Origin: Sporosarcina sp. 6E9
GTDB taxonomy: Bacteria; Bacillota; Bacilli; Bacillales_A; Planococcaceae
DNA: 64,000 bases
Direction: 5' to 3'
NCBI RefSeq assembly: GCF_017921835.1
Contig: NZ_JAGEMN010000001.1
Location: forward strand, 551,874-615,873
A model generated the notes under the pieces. That model saw nothing but the letters and a program-made list of their open reading frames with translations. It ran no database searches and had not been told where the DNA came from. Positions 8,074-18,179 of this stretch are shown here, piece after piece; the first letter of the stretch is position 1, and each line of letters begins with the position of its first letter. A program made the position numbers and the translations under genes.

Positions 8074-9741
8074 GTCGTAAAAGGGGACTATCAGTTAAAA
8101 GATTATTATCAAACAAACGCTGAATTTAATTGGGCAGATGCTGAAAAGGAATTTAGTTGGTATGAGAGTGGAAAAATAAATATCGCTTATGAAGCAATTG
8201 ATCGTCATGCAACGTCTTATCGGAAAAATAAAGTAGCGCTTTATTATAAAGACGGTCAACGAAAAGAAGCGTATACGTATTTTGAAATGAAAAAGATGAC
8301 GAATAAAGCCGCGAATGTTTTTCATAATCAGTCTTCATTATCAAAAGGTGATCGGCTGTTTGTTTTCATGCCGCGTTCGCCTGAACTTTACTTTTCCGTT
8401 TTCGGGGCATTAAAATTGGGGGCAATCGTCGCGCCATTATTTGATGTATTTAAGGAAGATGCTGTTTATGAACGACTCTTAGACAGTGAAGCAAAAGCAA
8501 TTGTCACAACACCAGAACTTTTCAATCAAATACCAGTGCATAAATTGCCGCATTTGGAATCGATTTTTGTTGTTGGCGAAGATATAGAAGAAGATGGGAA
8601 GACAATTGATTTTCTGAAGCACTTAAAATCATCATCACCAAAATTCCAACCAATATGGTTAACAAAAGAAGATGCAACACTTCTGCATTATACTGAGGGG
8701 GCTACGGGAAAACCGAATGGTGTTGTCCTAACTCAAAGAGCGATGGTTCAGCAACTGCAAACGACGCGCTGGGTACTCGATTTAAGTGATGAGGATATTT
8801 ATTGGTGCACAGCGGATCCGGGTTGGGTAGCTGGTACTGTATATGGCATGTTCGGGCCGATGCTTGCCGGCGCAACGATAGTTGTTCTAGGCGATCGGTT
8901 TTCTCCGGAGCGTTGGTACCAGGTAATTGAAGAATATAGTGTCAACGTATGGTATAGTGCCCCGACTGCTTTCCGGATGCTGATGGGTGCCGGAGAAAGT
9001 CTTATGAAAAAATTCGATTTAGGATCATTAAGGCATATTCTTTCAGTAGGAGAACCATTGAACCCTGAAATTATTCAATGGGGAGTCGATTCATTTAACT
9101 TACGGATTCATGATACATGGTGGACAACTCAAACCGGTGCACAAATGATTGCGAACTTCCAGTGCTTGCCAATAAAGTCCGGTTCAATGGGGAAAGCCGT
9201 ACCAGGAATCGAAATTGCTATCATTGATCACCAAGGGAATAAATTACCGCCACATGAAATGGGCAATCTTGCAGTTAAAAAAGGTTGGCCTGCGATGATG
9301 CACAGTGTGTGGAATAATAAAGAAATATTCGATTCAAGCTTCATTAATGATGAATGGTATATTACCGGCGATTCTGCTTTTATGGATGAAGATGGATACT
9401 TCTGGTTTCAAGGCCGTGTAGACGATGTTATTATGACCAGTGGGGAACGGGTCGGTCCCTTTGAGGTCGAAGCAAAATTACTTGAACACGAAGCGATTCA
9501 AGAAGCCGGTGTAATCGGAATACCGGATCCTGTGGAAGGGGAAATCATCAAAGCATATATCGTATTAAAAGAACGTTTTGATCCGTCAAGTGAACTCGAA
9601 GAGGATATAAAAAGTTTTGTTCGAAAAGGACTAGCCGCGTATGCGTCTCCGAAAGAAATCGAATTTAAGGATAAACTGCCGAAAACCCGCAGTGGTAAAA
9701 TAATGCGGAGTGTATTGAAATCATGGGAATTGCATGCATGA
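8059..9741 (+). CDS. acsA: Acetyl-CoA synthetase AcsA with altered adenylation motifs
   Basis: An AMP-forming acetate--CoA ligase homologue of 560 residues, alignable with B. subtilis AcsA along its whole length (FNWADAEKEFSWYESGK, YWCTADPGWVAGTVYG, LSVGEPLNPEIIQWG, DGYFWFQGRVDDVIMTSGERVG). The acylation lysine motif KTRSGKIMR is present. However, the phosphate-binding loop normally read as TSGSTG-PKG is TEGATGKPNG, and the TETG motif that supplies a Mg-binding glutamate is TTQTGAQ. The frame is intact, so this is substitution, not decay by frameshift. Catalytic activity is therefore uncertain. The start ATG follows GGGTGG; an upstream in-frame TTG is rejected. Next to acuABC, its known regulators. 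Confidence 0.85.
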   Translation: MKTLPVVKGDYQLKDYYQTNAEFNWADAEKEFSWYESGKINIAYEAIDRHATSYRKNKVALYYKDGQRKEAYTYFEMKKMTNKAANVFHNQSSLSKGDRLFVFMPRSPELYFSVFGALKLGAIVAPLFDVFKEDAVYERLLDSEAKAIVTTPELFNQIPVHKLPHLESIFVVGEDIEEDGKTIDFLKHLKSSSPKFQPIWLTKEDATLLHYTEGATGKPNGVVLTQRAMVQQLQTTRWVLDLSDEDIYWCTADPGWVAGTVYGMFGPMLAGATIVVLGDRFSPERWYQVIEEYSVNVWYSAPTAFRMLMGAGESLMKKFDLGSLRHILSVGEPLNPEIIQWGVDSFNLRIHDTWWTTQTGAQMIANFQCLPIKSGSMGKAVPGIEIAIIDHQGNKLPPHEMGNLAVKKGWPAMMHSVWNNKEIFDSSFINDEWYITGDSAFMDEDGYFWFQGRVDDVIMTSGERVGPFEVEAKLLEHEAIQEAGVIGIPDPVEGEIIKAYIVLKERFDPSSELEEDIKSFVRKGLAAYASPKEIEFKDKLPKTRSGKIMRSVLKSWELHA

Positions 9742-9753
9742 TCTATAGAAAGT

Positions 9754-9800
9754 AAAAAAGCTCGCTCTCTACGTTTTTACACGTAAGAGCAAGCTTTTTA
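9754..9800. terminator. Bidirectional terminator between acsA and the penicillin-binding protein gene
   Basis: A run of A, then gctcgctctctacgt (9760-9774), pairs with acgtaagagcaagc (9781-9794) with a few mismatches. T tracts lie on both sides, suiting convergent genes. Confidence 0.85.
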
Positions 9801-9809
9801 TTATGTTTT

Positions 9810-12764
9810 TCATTCTTCATCTTCAGGTGGATCAGTACCAGGAGGATCCTCATCTTCCGGTGGATCTTCCGGTTTTCCAGGCTTTCCTGGTTTTTCCGGT
9901 TTTCCTGGCTTTTCAGGCTTCTCTGGGTCTTCATCTTTCGGTGGATCTTTAGGTTTCTCTGGTTTTTCCGGTTTTTCTTCAGGTGGCTCTTCCTTTTCTA
10001 ACTTGACGATGTTAGAAGCTGCAGATAATTTACCTGTAATATCAACGGCTTTTACGCTATAAGAACCAGGTCCAATCGAGTGAGAGTAGGACGCACCATC
10101 GTGAATTGTTGCAATCTTTTTATCACCTGAATAAACATAATAACCGATAACATCTTTTGATGCAGATGCCGCCCAAGTTATTTTCTTGTCTGTTAACGTT
10201 AGGCTCACTGCAGCCGGTGCAGCATCATCAGCATTAAAATTTGATTCTGAAATTACATTCTGAGAGAACGATGAATTATTAGGGAATAGATATTCAGGAT
10301 TACCTCCGAAAGGGCGCAGTATCCAGTCGATGTAATCTTGAGTTACGCCAATTCCGCCTTTAGAAACAACGAATTCCCTAGGTGTTGATGGAAGTGCTCT
10401 GTACTTTTTCCCATTCATTTGAACATAGGAAGAAGAAGTGAGACTATCATCTGGTTTTGTTGGTACAAATACATTTGCGTTAAATAAATCCGAAGTGACT
10501 AATCCCGCAGCTGAACATTCTGCTGATGGAGCAAGTCCAGAAATACCACACATTGAGCGTGTAACGACACCTTCAGGCACTTTGAATTTTGTTTCTGCCT
10601 TAAGGATTTCAGGTCTGACTTCGTTGATGCCATTCATTAAATTAGCAAATAGTTTGTTCACGCGATTACTTGGTGGGCCATACGTATTTTGCCCTTCACT
10701 TAGTTTATCATTTCGGTATTTATAACCGAGCCAAACACCAAGTGTTATATTCGGGTTGTAGCCAACAAGCCATACGTCTCCATAACTTTGCGTTGTACCT
10801 GTTTTAGCCGCTAAATCGACATTGAAATTCAAGTTTTGTTTCATGACTTGCGCAGTGCCTCGTCGGTTAGTTAGAACATCGCGTAACATATCAGTAATAA
10901 TATAAGCCGTTTGTGGACTAAATACGTCGACTGGCTCAACTTCATGCTGATAAACAATATTTCCTTCCATGTCTTCTATCCGATCAATCATATAAGCATC
11001 GATGAATTTTCCGCCGTTAGCAAACGTTGTAAAAGCATTCGTATTTTCTTCTACTGATGTTTCAACTGTTCCTAAAGCATCAGCAATACCACCGACTGCA
11101 GTATTTGTGAATCCCATCTTTGTTAAATACTGGGCGGGATTTTTATCAATAATTTGTTCGTATAATCGCTGGGTGGCAACGTTTTGAGATGAAGCCAATG
11201 CTTGACGCGCTGGAATTACACCCATTTGTTCGCTAGTAATAAAGTTTTTCGGCGAATATGGCCCACCATCAGCACCAGGACCATACTTACTTGTTTGAAA
11301 CCAAACATCTGCTACAGGACTACCAGCGCCTATTACACCAAGTTCTACCGCAGGTCCGAATACCAGTAGTGGCTTTATAGATGAACCATTATGTCTAAAT
11401 TCTTGTGTAGCAAAATTCCAGTTGTCTTGGTGACCATCACGACCGCCAATAAAAGATAGGATTCTACCTGTGCTATTTTCAATGGCCATTGAGCCAACTT
11501 GAACCGGGTATGGTACTTCTATTTCTTCTCCGGTTTCTTTATCCTTAGCTTTTTTAGTGAATGTTGGTCCATAAAGTTTATATTCATCTTTTATTTTCTG
11601 AAAGTGATTGTACAGTTTCAAATCAATCGTCGAATAAATTCGATAGCCTCCGCTTGTCATTTCTCGACGTGCTAAAATTATATATTTATCTTTTAGTTTA
11701 CCTTCATTATCTAAACGATCTGGATCGATTCCGTCCTTTTCGGCTAATACCTTCGCAAGAACATCTACAGTTCTATTTTGGATTTCTTGCGTCAAATAAG
11801 GATAGCGTTCATTTGTGCGTAATGGGGCCTTGCGGAAATCTTTTTTAATGTCATAAGTAATTGCTTCATTATATTCTGATTCCGTGATGTATCCTGTTTC
11901 TTTCATACGGAAAAGCACTGTTTTCATACGATTAATACCGGGTTTCAAATTTTCATCTTCTTTTATACCCTGATTTTGATTGTAAAAGGGCGTATAGGCA
12001 AACGGCGCTTGTGGAATCCCGGCTATATAAGCTGATTGAGCAAGGTTTAAATCTTTTGCCTTTAAATCAAATATGCCTTCCGCAGCTGCTTCAATTCCAG
12101 CGATATTATCGCCATTGGAGTTTCGGCCGTAAGGAATAATATTTAAGTACGCTTCCAATATTTCATGTTTGTCCATGAAATGTTCAAGTCGCATCGCGAG
12201 TAAAATTTCTTTTGCTTTACGTTCATATGAAACTTCGTTTGTTAAAATCTGAAGTTTAATCAATTGCTGGGTTAATGTTGAACCACCAGTTTGGCTATCA
12301 GCATTTGTTACATCTTGAAATAATCCCCGGAAAATTGCTTTTGGCACGACTCCTTCATGCGTTTCGAAGTATTCATCTTCAGTTGCGAAAACGGCGTCGA
12401 TGACATAGGGAGAAACATCTTCAAGCTTAATCTCTTTTCTTGTTATGTCTGCACTAACGGGGCCAATATAGACATCGCCAGCGTATATTTCGGAAGTTTC
12501 TTCGTATGAAAAAATTGTAGAACGCATTTCATCTTTCGAACGAAGCGGTTCTTTTGCAACTAAAGATGCAAAATATCCAGCACCCACTGAAGCTGCGAAT
12601 ATGGTAAGTGTGATTCCGAAAATGATAGATAGAAGAAATAAATTCCAAAAAACGCCTGATGTGATTCTTAAATTCTTCGCCCACTTCGTATTTGTCAGTG
12701 AATCTAGCTTGTTTTCTATTTGTTTTAACCGTTCTTTGATTGGTTTATTTTGTTTTTCACTCAA
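9810..12764 (-). CDS. Class A penicillin-binding protein (PBP1A-type)
   Basis: A bifunctional peptidoglycan synthase of 984 residues. It has a cytoplasmic basic N-terminus, a membrane anchor (about residues 38-62), then a GT51 glycosyltransferase domain with EDEYFETHEG, GGSTLTQQLIK and RKAKEILLAMRLE. The transpeptidase domain carries the serine motif GSSIKP, SQN and KTGTT. After it come a fibronectin type III-like module (about residues 850-925) and a 55-residue tail made almost only of P, E, K, G and D. The start is TTG at 12764, behind AAGGAGG with 9 bases between. It lies between acsA and tyrS and is divergent from tyrS. Confidence 0.93.
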   Translation of the reverse strand: MSEKQNKPIKERLKQIENKLDSLTNTKWAKNLRITSGVFWNLFLLSIIFGITLTIFAASVGAGYFASLVAKEPLRSKDEMRSTIFSYEETSEIYAGDVYIGPVSADITRKEIKLEDVSPYVIDAVFATEDEYFETHEGVVPKAIFRGLFQDVTNADSQTGGSTLTQQLIKLQILTNEVSYERKAKEILLAMRLEHFMDKHEILEAYLNIIPYGRNSNGDNIAGIEAAAEGIFDLKAKDLNLAQSAYIAGIPQAPFAYTPFYNQNQGIKEDENLKPGINRMKTVLFRMKETGYITESEYNEAITYDIKKDFRKAPLRTNERYPYLTQEIQNRTVDVLAKVLAEKDGIDPDRLDNEGKLKDKYIILARREMTSGGYRIYSTIDLKLYNHFQKIKDEYKLYGPTFTKKAKDKETGEEIEVPYPVQVGSMAIENSTGRILSFIGGRDGHQDNWNFATQEFRHNGSSIKPLLVFGPAVELGVIGAGSPVADVWFQTSKYGPGADGGPYSPKNFITSEQMGVIPARQALASSQNVATQRLYEQIIDKNPAQYLTKMGFTNTAVGGIADALGTVETSVEENTNAFTTFANGGKFIDAYMIDRIEDMEGNIVYQHEVEPVDVFSPQTAYIITDMLRDVLTNRRGTAQVMKQNLNFNVDLAAKTGTTQSYGDVWLVGYNPNITLGVWLGYKYRNDKLSEGQNTYGPPSNRVNKLFANLMNGINEVRPEILKAETKFKVPEGVVTRSMCGISGLAPSAECSAAGLVTSDLFNANVFVPTKPDDSLTSSSYVQMNGKKYRALPSTPREFVVSKGGIGVTQDYIDWILRPFGGNPEYLFPNNSSFSQNVISESNFNADDAAPAAVSLTLTDKKITWAASASKDVIGYYVYSGDKKIATIHDGASYSHSIGPGSYSVKAVDITGKLSAASNIVKLEKEEPPEEKPEKPEKPKDPPKDEDPEKPEKPGKPEKPGKPGKPEDPPEDEDPPGTDPPEDEE

Positions 12765-12791
12765 TCTGATCGACCTCCTTAAATCGTTCCT

Positions 12792-12818
12792 ATTATAGCA
12801 CAATTGTATAGCTATCAA
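12792..12818 (-). promoter_or_regulatory. Candidate promoter of the penicillin-binding protein gene
   Basis: On the minus strand, TTGATA (12818-12813) and TATAAT (12797-12792) are separated by 15 bases. The -10 is perfect but the spacing is short. Confidence 0.45.
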
Positions 12819-12828
12819 ACAACTTTTA

Positions 12829-12856
12829 TTGACATTATTATTTAATAAGTTATTAT
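12829..12856 (+). promoter_or_regulatory. Candidate SigA promoter of the tyrS leader
   Basis: TTGACA (12829-12834), a 16-base spacer and TATTAT (12851-12856) lie just upstream of the T-box leader. This gives a transcript start near 12863. Confidence 0.6.
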
Positions 12857-12879
12857 TAATAAATATATACTAAATCTAC

Positions 12880-14388
<1,509 letters not shown>

Positions 14389-14394
14389 TTTGGA

Positions 14395-14436
14395 AAGGCT
14401 ATTTTCCTTATATTGAGGAAAATAGCCTTTTTTCTA
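14395..14436 (+). terminator. Terminator after tyrS
   Basis: aaggctattttcct (14395-14408) pairs with aggaaaatagcctt (14416-14429), then a T run. It can also work for the convergent gene on the other strand. Confidence 0.92.
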
Positions 14437-14437
14437 T

Positions 14438-15250
14438 TTATACGCTTGTAACCCATTTCGGTAGTTGCAAATCATTGTAAATGTCAGGATGAATCAATTT
14501 CCCGAGCTTTAAAGCACCTTCTAATAGACGCGGGGAAGGGCGGCAGTATAACTCCTCTTCCATAATAGAAAATCGATTTTCTTTAATAGCCATTAAGTCC
14601 TTCCAATCAGGTCGTTTTAAAACCACGTTTTTATTCACTTTTTCAGGTCGAACGCCCACCCATGCAAGCAGTATGTAATCAGGATTTCTTTGCAATACAT
14701 CTTCCCAGTCAGTTTGTACGCTGGCAAGTTCTACGTCGCGAAATTCATTTGCTCCACCCGCAATTTCGCTGATTTCTGTTAACCAATTAATCCGACCAGG
14801 CGTAAATATCGGTTTTGGCCACCATTCCCAGTAAAGTGTGGGTGTATTCGTCACCTTCGAAGCCCGTTTTTTCATTTCAACAATAAACTCCAAATATTCT
14901 TTGTGAACAATATTCGCTCTTTCCTCAATCCCACAGGCTTTTCCAACTAATAACAAGTCATTCGCAATATCATTTAGGCTTTGTGGATCTAATACGATGT
15001 GTGGAATTTCACGTTTTTTTAGTTCTTCAATATTCTTTTCCATTCCGGGAACACTTAAGGAAGCCAATACTAAATCTGGCTTAAACGATTCTACCTTGTC
15101 CATATCAATTGATAAATCTGGACCGAGGCGGGGAAGGGTATTAATAGATTCAGGCCAATCCGAAAAATCATCGACAGCAATTAAATGATCAATCATACCA
15201 AGATAGGCCAGAAGCTCGGTATTACTCGGGCAAATTGAAATTAGTTTCAA
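14438..15250 (-). CDS. BtuF-like class III substrate-binding protein without a signal peptide
   Basis: The 270-residue product matches the cobalamin/iron-siderophore periplasmic-binding fold. It has SICPSNTELLAYLGMIDHLIAVDDFSDWP at the start, LPRLGPDLSIDMDKVESFKPDLVLAS, and the C-terminal lobe with PDYILLAWVGV. Such proteins are normally exported lipoproteins that feed an ABC importer. Here the start (TTG behind GAGGTG) leads straight into the first beta strand, with no signal sequence or lipobox cysteine, and no permease or ATPase gene is adjacent. A cytoplasmic ligand-binding or enzymatic role is inferred. The ligand is unknown. Confidence 0.72.
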   Translation of the reverse strand: MKLISICPSNTELLAYLGMIDHLIAVDDFSDWPESINTLPRLGPDLSIDMDKVESFKPDLVLASLSVPGMEKNIEELKKREIPHIVLDPQSLNDIANDLLLVGKACGIEERANIVHKEYLEFIVEMKKRASKVTNTPTLYWEWWPKPIFTPGRINWLTEISEIAGGANEFRDVELASVQTDWEDVLQRNPDYILLAWVGVRPEKVNKNVVLKRPDWKDLMAIKENRFSIMEEELYCRPSPRLLEGALKLGKLIHPDIYNDLQLPKWVTSV

Positions 15251-15312
15251 TGGAACATCACCTCACGTTTATTTACTTAAGTTTAGCAGAAGGAGGGGGA
15301 GTGTGCATTGGG

Positions 15313-15354
15313 ATATCTGTAAGTTTAAAGTGGATATCCGACAGTTAAGTGGTT
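15313..15354. repeat. Two-copy 21-bp-period repeat (unit begins atatccgaca)
   Basis: A unit beginning atatctgtaa (15313) is followed exactly 21 bp later by one beginning atatccgaca (15334). It is the same unit as in the larger array at 15744-15869. The small gene between the arrays is therefore flanked by them. Confidence 0.7.
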
Positions 15355-15471
15355 CATACAGATGAAAACTGCCCTGCTAACTTTCAAAATTATAATGAAA
15401 GTTGTTTGAAACGATACTGTTGAGTAAATAATGATATAAATTACTATCGTTCCAAGAAACGAGGGCATGAT

Positions 15472-15726
15472 ATGACTGAAAGGTTGGCAGGGGAGGAACA
15501 AGAGGTAAAAAAGACTACCCAAATTACATATTATTTCACAATGATATTCATGGTAATCGGAATTGCCCTAGTCTTTTTCATTTTGTATCAAAAGGTAGAG
15601 AAAATAAATTTATTCATTATTTTACTATCGGTGTCTGCAGGCGGTATACCTGTTGGGTTCATTGGTGCATATATTGATTATAAGGTTTCAATATTGAAGT
15701 TTAAAAATAGAGGTTTGGAACAATGA
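15472..15726 (+). CDS. Small two-helix membrane protein, unknown
   Basis: I do not recognise this 84-residue protein. It has a charged N-terminus (MTERLAGEEQEVKK), two predicted membrane helices (about residues 20-41 and 46-66) with a very short turn, and a basic tail. The positive charges near the ends suggest a hairpin with both ends inside. Its ATG follows GAGG at short spacing. It stands alone between the BtuF-like gene and rpsD and is flanked on both sides by 21-bp-period repeats. Base composition resembles its neighbours. Confidence 0.6.
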   Translation: MTERLAGEEQEVKKTTQITYYFTMIFMVIGIALVFFILYQKVEKINLFIILLSVSAGGIPVGFIGAYIDYKVSILKFKNRGLEQ

Positions 15727-15743
15727 AAAGTAGACGGCCATGG

Positions 15744-15869
15744 ATTTCCGTAGGTTTGGATCAGATATCCGACAGTTCGATGATTTTATCCGACAATATG
15801 AGATGCATATCCGACACTTAGACCAACATATCCGCACATTTTACACACATATCCGCAAAACGTAACTTT
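15744..15869. repeat. Six-copy 21-bp-period repeat array
   Basis: Units start at 15744, 15765, 15786, 15807, 15828 and 15849, spaced exactly 21 bp. The first 8-10 bases are conserved (atatccgaca or atatccgca; the first unit is atttccgta) and the remaining 11 are variable. A 21-bp period is two helical turns, so all conserved blocks face the same side of the DNA. No sustained reading frame with a start and ribosome binding site runs through it. Confidence 0.8.
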
Positions 15870-15886
15870 CGACCTACTCCGAAACC

Positions 15887-15917
15887 AAAAAAAGAGTCCC
15901 ATAAAGGACTCTTTTTC
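15887..15917 (-). terminator. Terminator of rpsD
   Basis: On the minus strand, aaagagtcc and ggactcttt pair around a 7-base loop (15891-15899 with 15907-15915), followed by a T run. Confidence 0.88.
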
Positions 15918-15924
15918 CGAAATA

Positions 15925-16530
15925 TTACTTTCTGCTGTAGAATTCAACGATGAGTGCTTCGTTAATTTCTGCTGCTAATTCACTGCGTTCAGGCATGCGA
16001 ACGAATGAACCAACTTTAGTGTCTTTGTCGAATGAAACATATTCAGGAACAAAGTTGTTCACTTCAAGTGCTTCATTTACAACATCAAGGTTTTGAGATT
16101 TCTCACGAAGAGAAATAACTTGTCCTGGTTTTACGCTGAATGATGGGATGTCAACGCGTTTTCCATCAACCAAAATGTGGCCGTGGTTAACAAGTTGGCG
16201 TGAAGCACGACGTGTGCGTGCAAGACCCATGCGGTATACTAGGTTATCAAGGCGAGTTTCAAGAAGAATCATGAAGTTTTCACCGTGTTTACCAGGCATT
16301 TTACCAGCTTTGTTAAATAGAGTTCTAAATTGACGTTCGTTTACACCAAACATGAAACGAAGTTTTTGTTTTTCTTGTAACTGCATTCCGTATTCGGAAA
16401 GTTTAACACGTTGAGTTGGACCGTGTTGTCCTGGTGCGTATGGACGTTTTTCGATTTCTTTTCCTGTACCTGAAAGTGAAATGCCAAGACGGCGAGATAA
16501 TTTCCAAGCTGGACCTGTATAGCGAGCCAT
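15925..16530 (-). CDS. rpsD: 30S ribosomal protein S4
   Basis: S4 is a primary 16S rRNA-binding protein of the small subunit. The 200-residue product has the family start [19 protein letters not shown], the RPYAPGQHG segment and the S4 RNA-binding domain (about residues 92-155, [31 protein letters not shown]). There is no zinc-binding cysteine cluster, as in the C-minus form. The start is chosen at MARYTGP, behind GAGGAGGAG; the 61-residue upstream extension is leader sequence. The gene stands alone, as in Bacillus, and has its own promoter and terminator. Confidence 0.97.
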   Translation of the reverse strand: MARYTGPAWKLSRRLGISLSGTGKEIEKRPYAPGQHGPTQRVKLSEYGMQLQEKQKLRFMFGVNERQFRTLFNKAGKMPGKHGENFMILLETRLDNLVYRMGLARTRRASRQLVNHGHILVDGKRVDIPSFSVKPGQVISLREKSQNLDVVNEALEVNNFVPEYVSFDKDTKVGSFVRMPERSELAAEINEALIVEFYSRK

Positions 16531-16715
16531 AGTAGACTCCTCCTCTAATTTGGTTTTATTTTGTTGTAAAATAAGACCAGATATGTTCAATTCGATTGCC
16601 ATTCTATAATCTTGCAACTTCGCCTTCGCAGCCTGAAGGTTACGCGGTGCACCTCTTAAAAGGAATAGACTGAACAGACCGAAACACATAACTGCTGCAA
16701 CTATTTTACACAACG
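16531..16715 (-). promoter_or_regulatory. Long rpsD leader, probably the S4 autoregulatory RNA
   Basis: About 180 nucleotides separate the promoter and the rpsD start, far more than is needed for translation. In B. subtilis the monocistronic rpsD has a structured leader that binds S4 and represses its own translation. Self-pairing runs are visible (cttcaggctgcgaagg and the accttttaagaggt region), but I have not folded it. Confidence 0.5.
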
Positions 16716-16718
16716 ACT

Positions 16719-16747
16719 ATCATAACAAGTTACATCCGCAGAGTCAA
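16719..16747 (-). promoter_or_regulatory. SigA promoter of rpsD
   Basis: On the minus strand, TTGACT (16747-16742), a 17-base spacer and TATGAT (16724-16719). This is near-consensus in both boxes and spacing. Confidence 0.85.
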
Positions 16748-16871
16748 GCACTTTTGTACGATTTCATTTACTCTAGTACAATCTCATAATTTCTTCTTTT
16801 CCTTTTAAAGAAAGAGGTCTATAGTATAGGTGACAAGTGAAGGACTTTCAAGTGAAGAAGGGGTGTAAACA

Positions 16872-18086
16872 ATGACGGAAAATAAATTGCACAAAGACAC
16901 GCTAGTTATTCATGAAGGTTATGACGATAAAGCTCATCATGGAAGTTTAACAACGCCACTCTATCAAACTTCAACATTTTCGTTTGAATCAGCAAAACAA
17001 GGCGAGCAACGTTTTGCCGGCGAAGAAGCTGGACCGATTTATTCACGATTAGGGAATCCGACTGTGCATGTTCTCGAAGAAAGAATGACGATGTTGGAAA
17101 ACGGTAAAGGCGCTCTTGCATTCGGTTCAGGAATGGCCGCGGTAAGTACAATTCTTGTACATTTAACAAAAACGGGTGATCATATCCTTTGTACACGCGG
17201 TATTTACGGATGTACTTTTGGTTTGTTGTCTATAATGGAAGAAAAGTATAATATCACACATGATTTAATCCAGATGGGTACCGAAGATGAAATTGAGAAA
17301 GCGATTAAACCAGAAACGGTTTGTATTTATGTCGAAACACCGATTAATCCAACGATGGAACTCGTCGATCTTCATGCAGTTGTGAACGTTGCAAAGCGCC
17401 ATGGTTTAAAAGTCGTTGTCGATAATACATTTTCATCGCCTTATTTACAAAACCCATTAACGCTAGGGGTAGATTTTGTCCTACACAGTGCAACTAAATA
17501 TATTAACGGACATGGGGATGTCATTGCCGGATTGCTTGTTGGTAATGATAAAGAAGAAATGGATCAAATTAGAATGAGTGTTCAAAAGGATTACGGCGGA
17601 ATCATATCTCCATTTGATGCTTGGCTATTAATTCGTGGATTAAAGACTTTACATGTCCGAATGGAACGACACACTTCGAACGCTGAAAAACTTCTCACTT
17701 ATTTAAAGAGTCATCCTTCAGTTGAAAAAGTCTTTTATCCATTCGATAAAGACAATCCACAATACGAAATTGCAAAACGCCAAATGTCAGCAGGCGGGGG
17801 ACTCATTTCATTTACCATCAAAGGCGGTCGGGAAGGTGCGCAACACTTCATGGACAGCTTATCTCTTATTAAAATCGCTGTTAGTTTAGGGGATGCCGAA
17901 ACGCTCATCCAACACCCAGCGACAATGACGCATTCCGTGGTACCAGAAGAAAATCGCCTGGCCATGGGAATCACAGATTCATTATTACGCCTATCAGTAG
18001 GTCTAGAGAATGCAGATGATTTACTAGCAGACCTGGCAGGCGCTTTTGATAAAATGAAAGTAACTGAAGTGAGTTCAAACAAATAA
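16872..18086 (+). CDS. Methionine gamma-lyase-like PLP enzyme
   Basis: A Cys/Met-metabolism PLP enzyme (fold type I) of 404 residues. The PLP lysine lies in SATKYINGHGD. Substrate-region motifs include YSRLGNPT and the IYGCTF tetrad region, whose cysteine corresponds to the catalytic Cys116 of Pseudomonas methionine gamma-lyase. Cystathionine gamma-lyases and O-acetylhomoserine sulfhydrylases lack this cysteine, so release of methanethiol, 2-oxobutyrate and ammonia from methionine is the best call. It is a single gene with a strong terminator. A methionine sulfoxide reductase gene lies convergently downstream. Confidence 0.82.
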   Translation: MTENKLHKDTLVIHEGYDDKAHHGSLTTPLYQTSTFSFESAKQGEQRFAGEEAGPIYSRLGNPTVHVLEERMTMLENGKGALAFGSGMAAVSTILVHLTKTGDHILCTRGIYGCTFGLLSIMEEKYNITHDLIQMGTEDEIEKAIKPETVCIYVETPINPTMELVDLHAVVNVAKRHGLKVVVDNTFSSPYLQNPLTLGVDFVLHSATKYINGHGDVIAGLLVGNDKEEMDQIRMSVQKDYGGIISPFDAWLLIRGLKTLHVRMERHTSNAEKLLTYLKSHPSVEKVFYPFDKDNPQYEIAKRQMSAGGGLISFTIKGGREGAQHFMDSLSLIKIAVSLGDAETLIQHPATMTHSVVPEENRLAMGITDSLLRLSVGLENADDLLADLAGAFDKMKVTEVSSNK

Positions 18087-18094
18087 CAAATCTA

Positions 18095-18134
18095 AAAGTA
18101 AGTGGAGTCGACATAACCTCCACTTACTTTATTA
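18095..18134 (+). terminator. Terminator after the methionine gamma-lyase-like gene
   Basis: aaagtaagtgga (18095-18106, approximate) pairs with tccacttacttt (18119-18130). Confidence 0.85.
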
Positions 18135-18179
18135 ATGTTTAAGACAGCACCAAATAACTTTCTTTCTATAAAAAAGGTA

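Noticed and set aside
15744..15869. The 21-bp array as a CRISPR
   Set aside because: The period is 21 bp with an 8-10 bp conserved part. CRISPR repeats and spacers are each longer and there are no cas genes.
15744..15869. The 21-bp array as a heptapeptide-repeat gene on the minus strand
   Set aside because: Minus-strand frames give short runs such as CGY or CRI repeats but meet stops within a few units, and no start with a ribosome binding site is present.
16531..16713. 61-residue N-terminal extension of S4
   Set aside because: S4 starts at MARYTGP with GAGGAGGAG in front. The upstream region fits an untranslated leader downstream of a near-consensus promoter.
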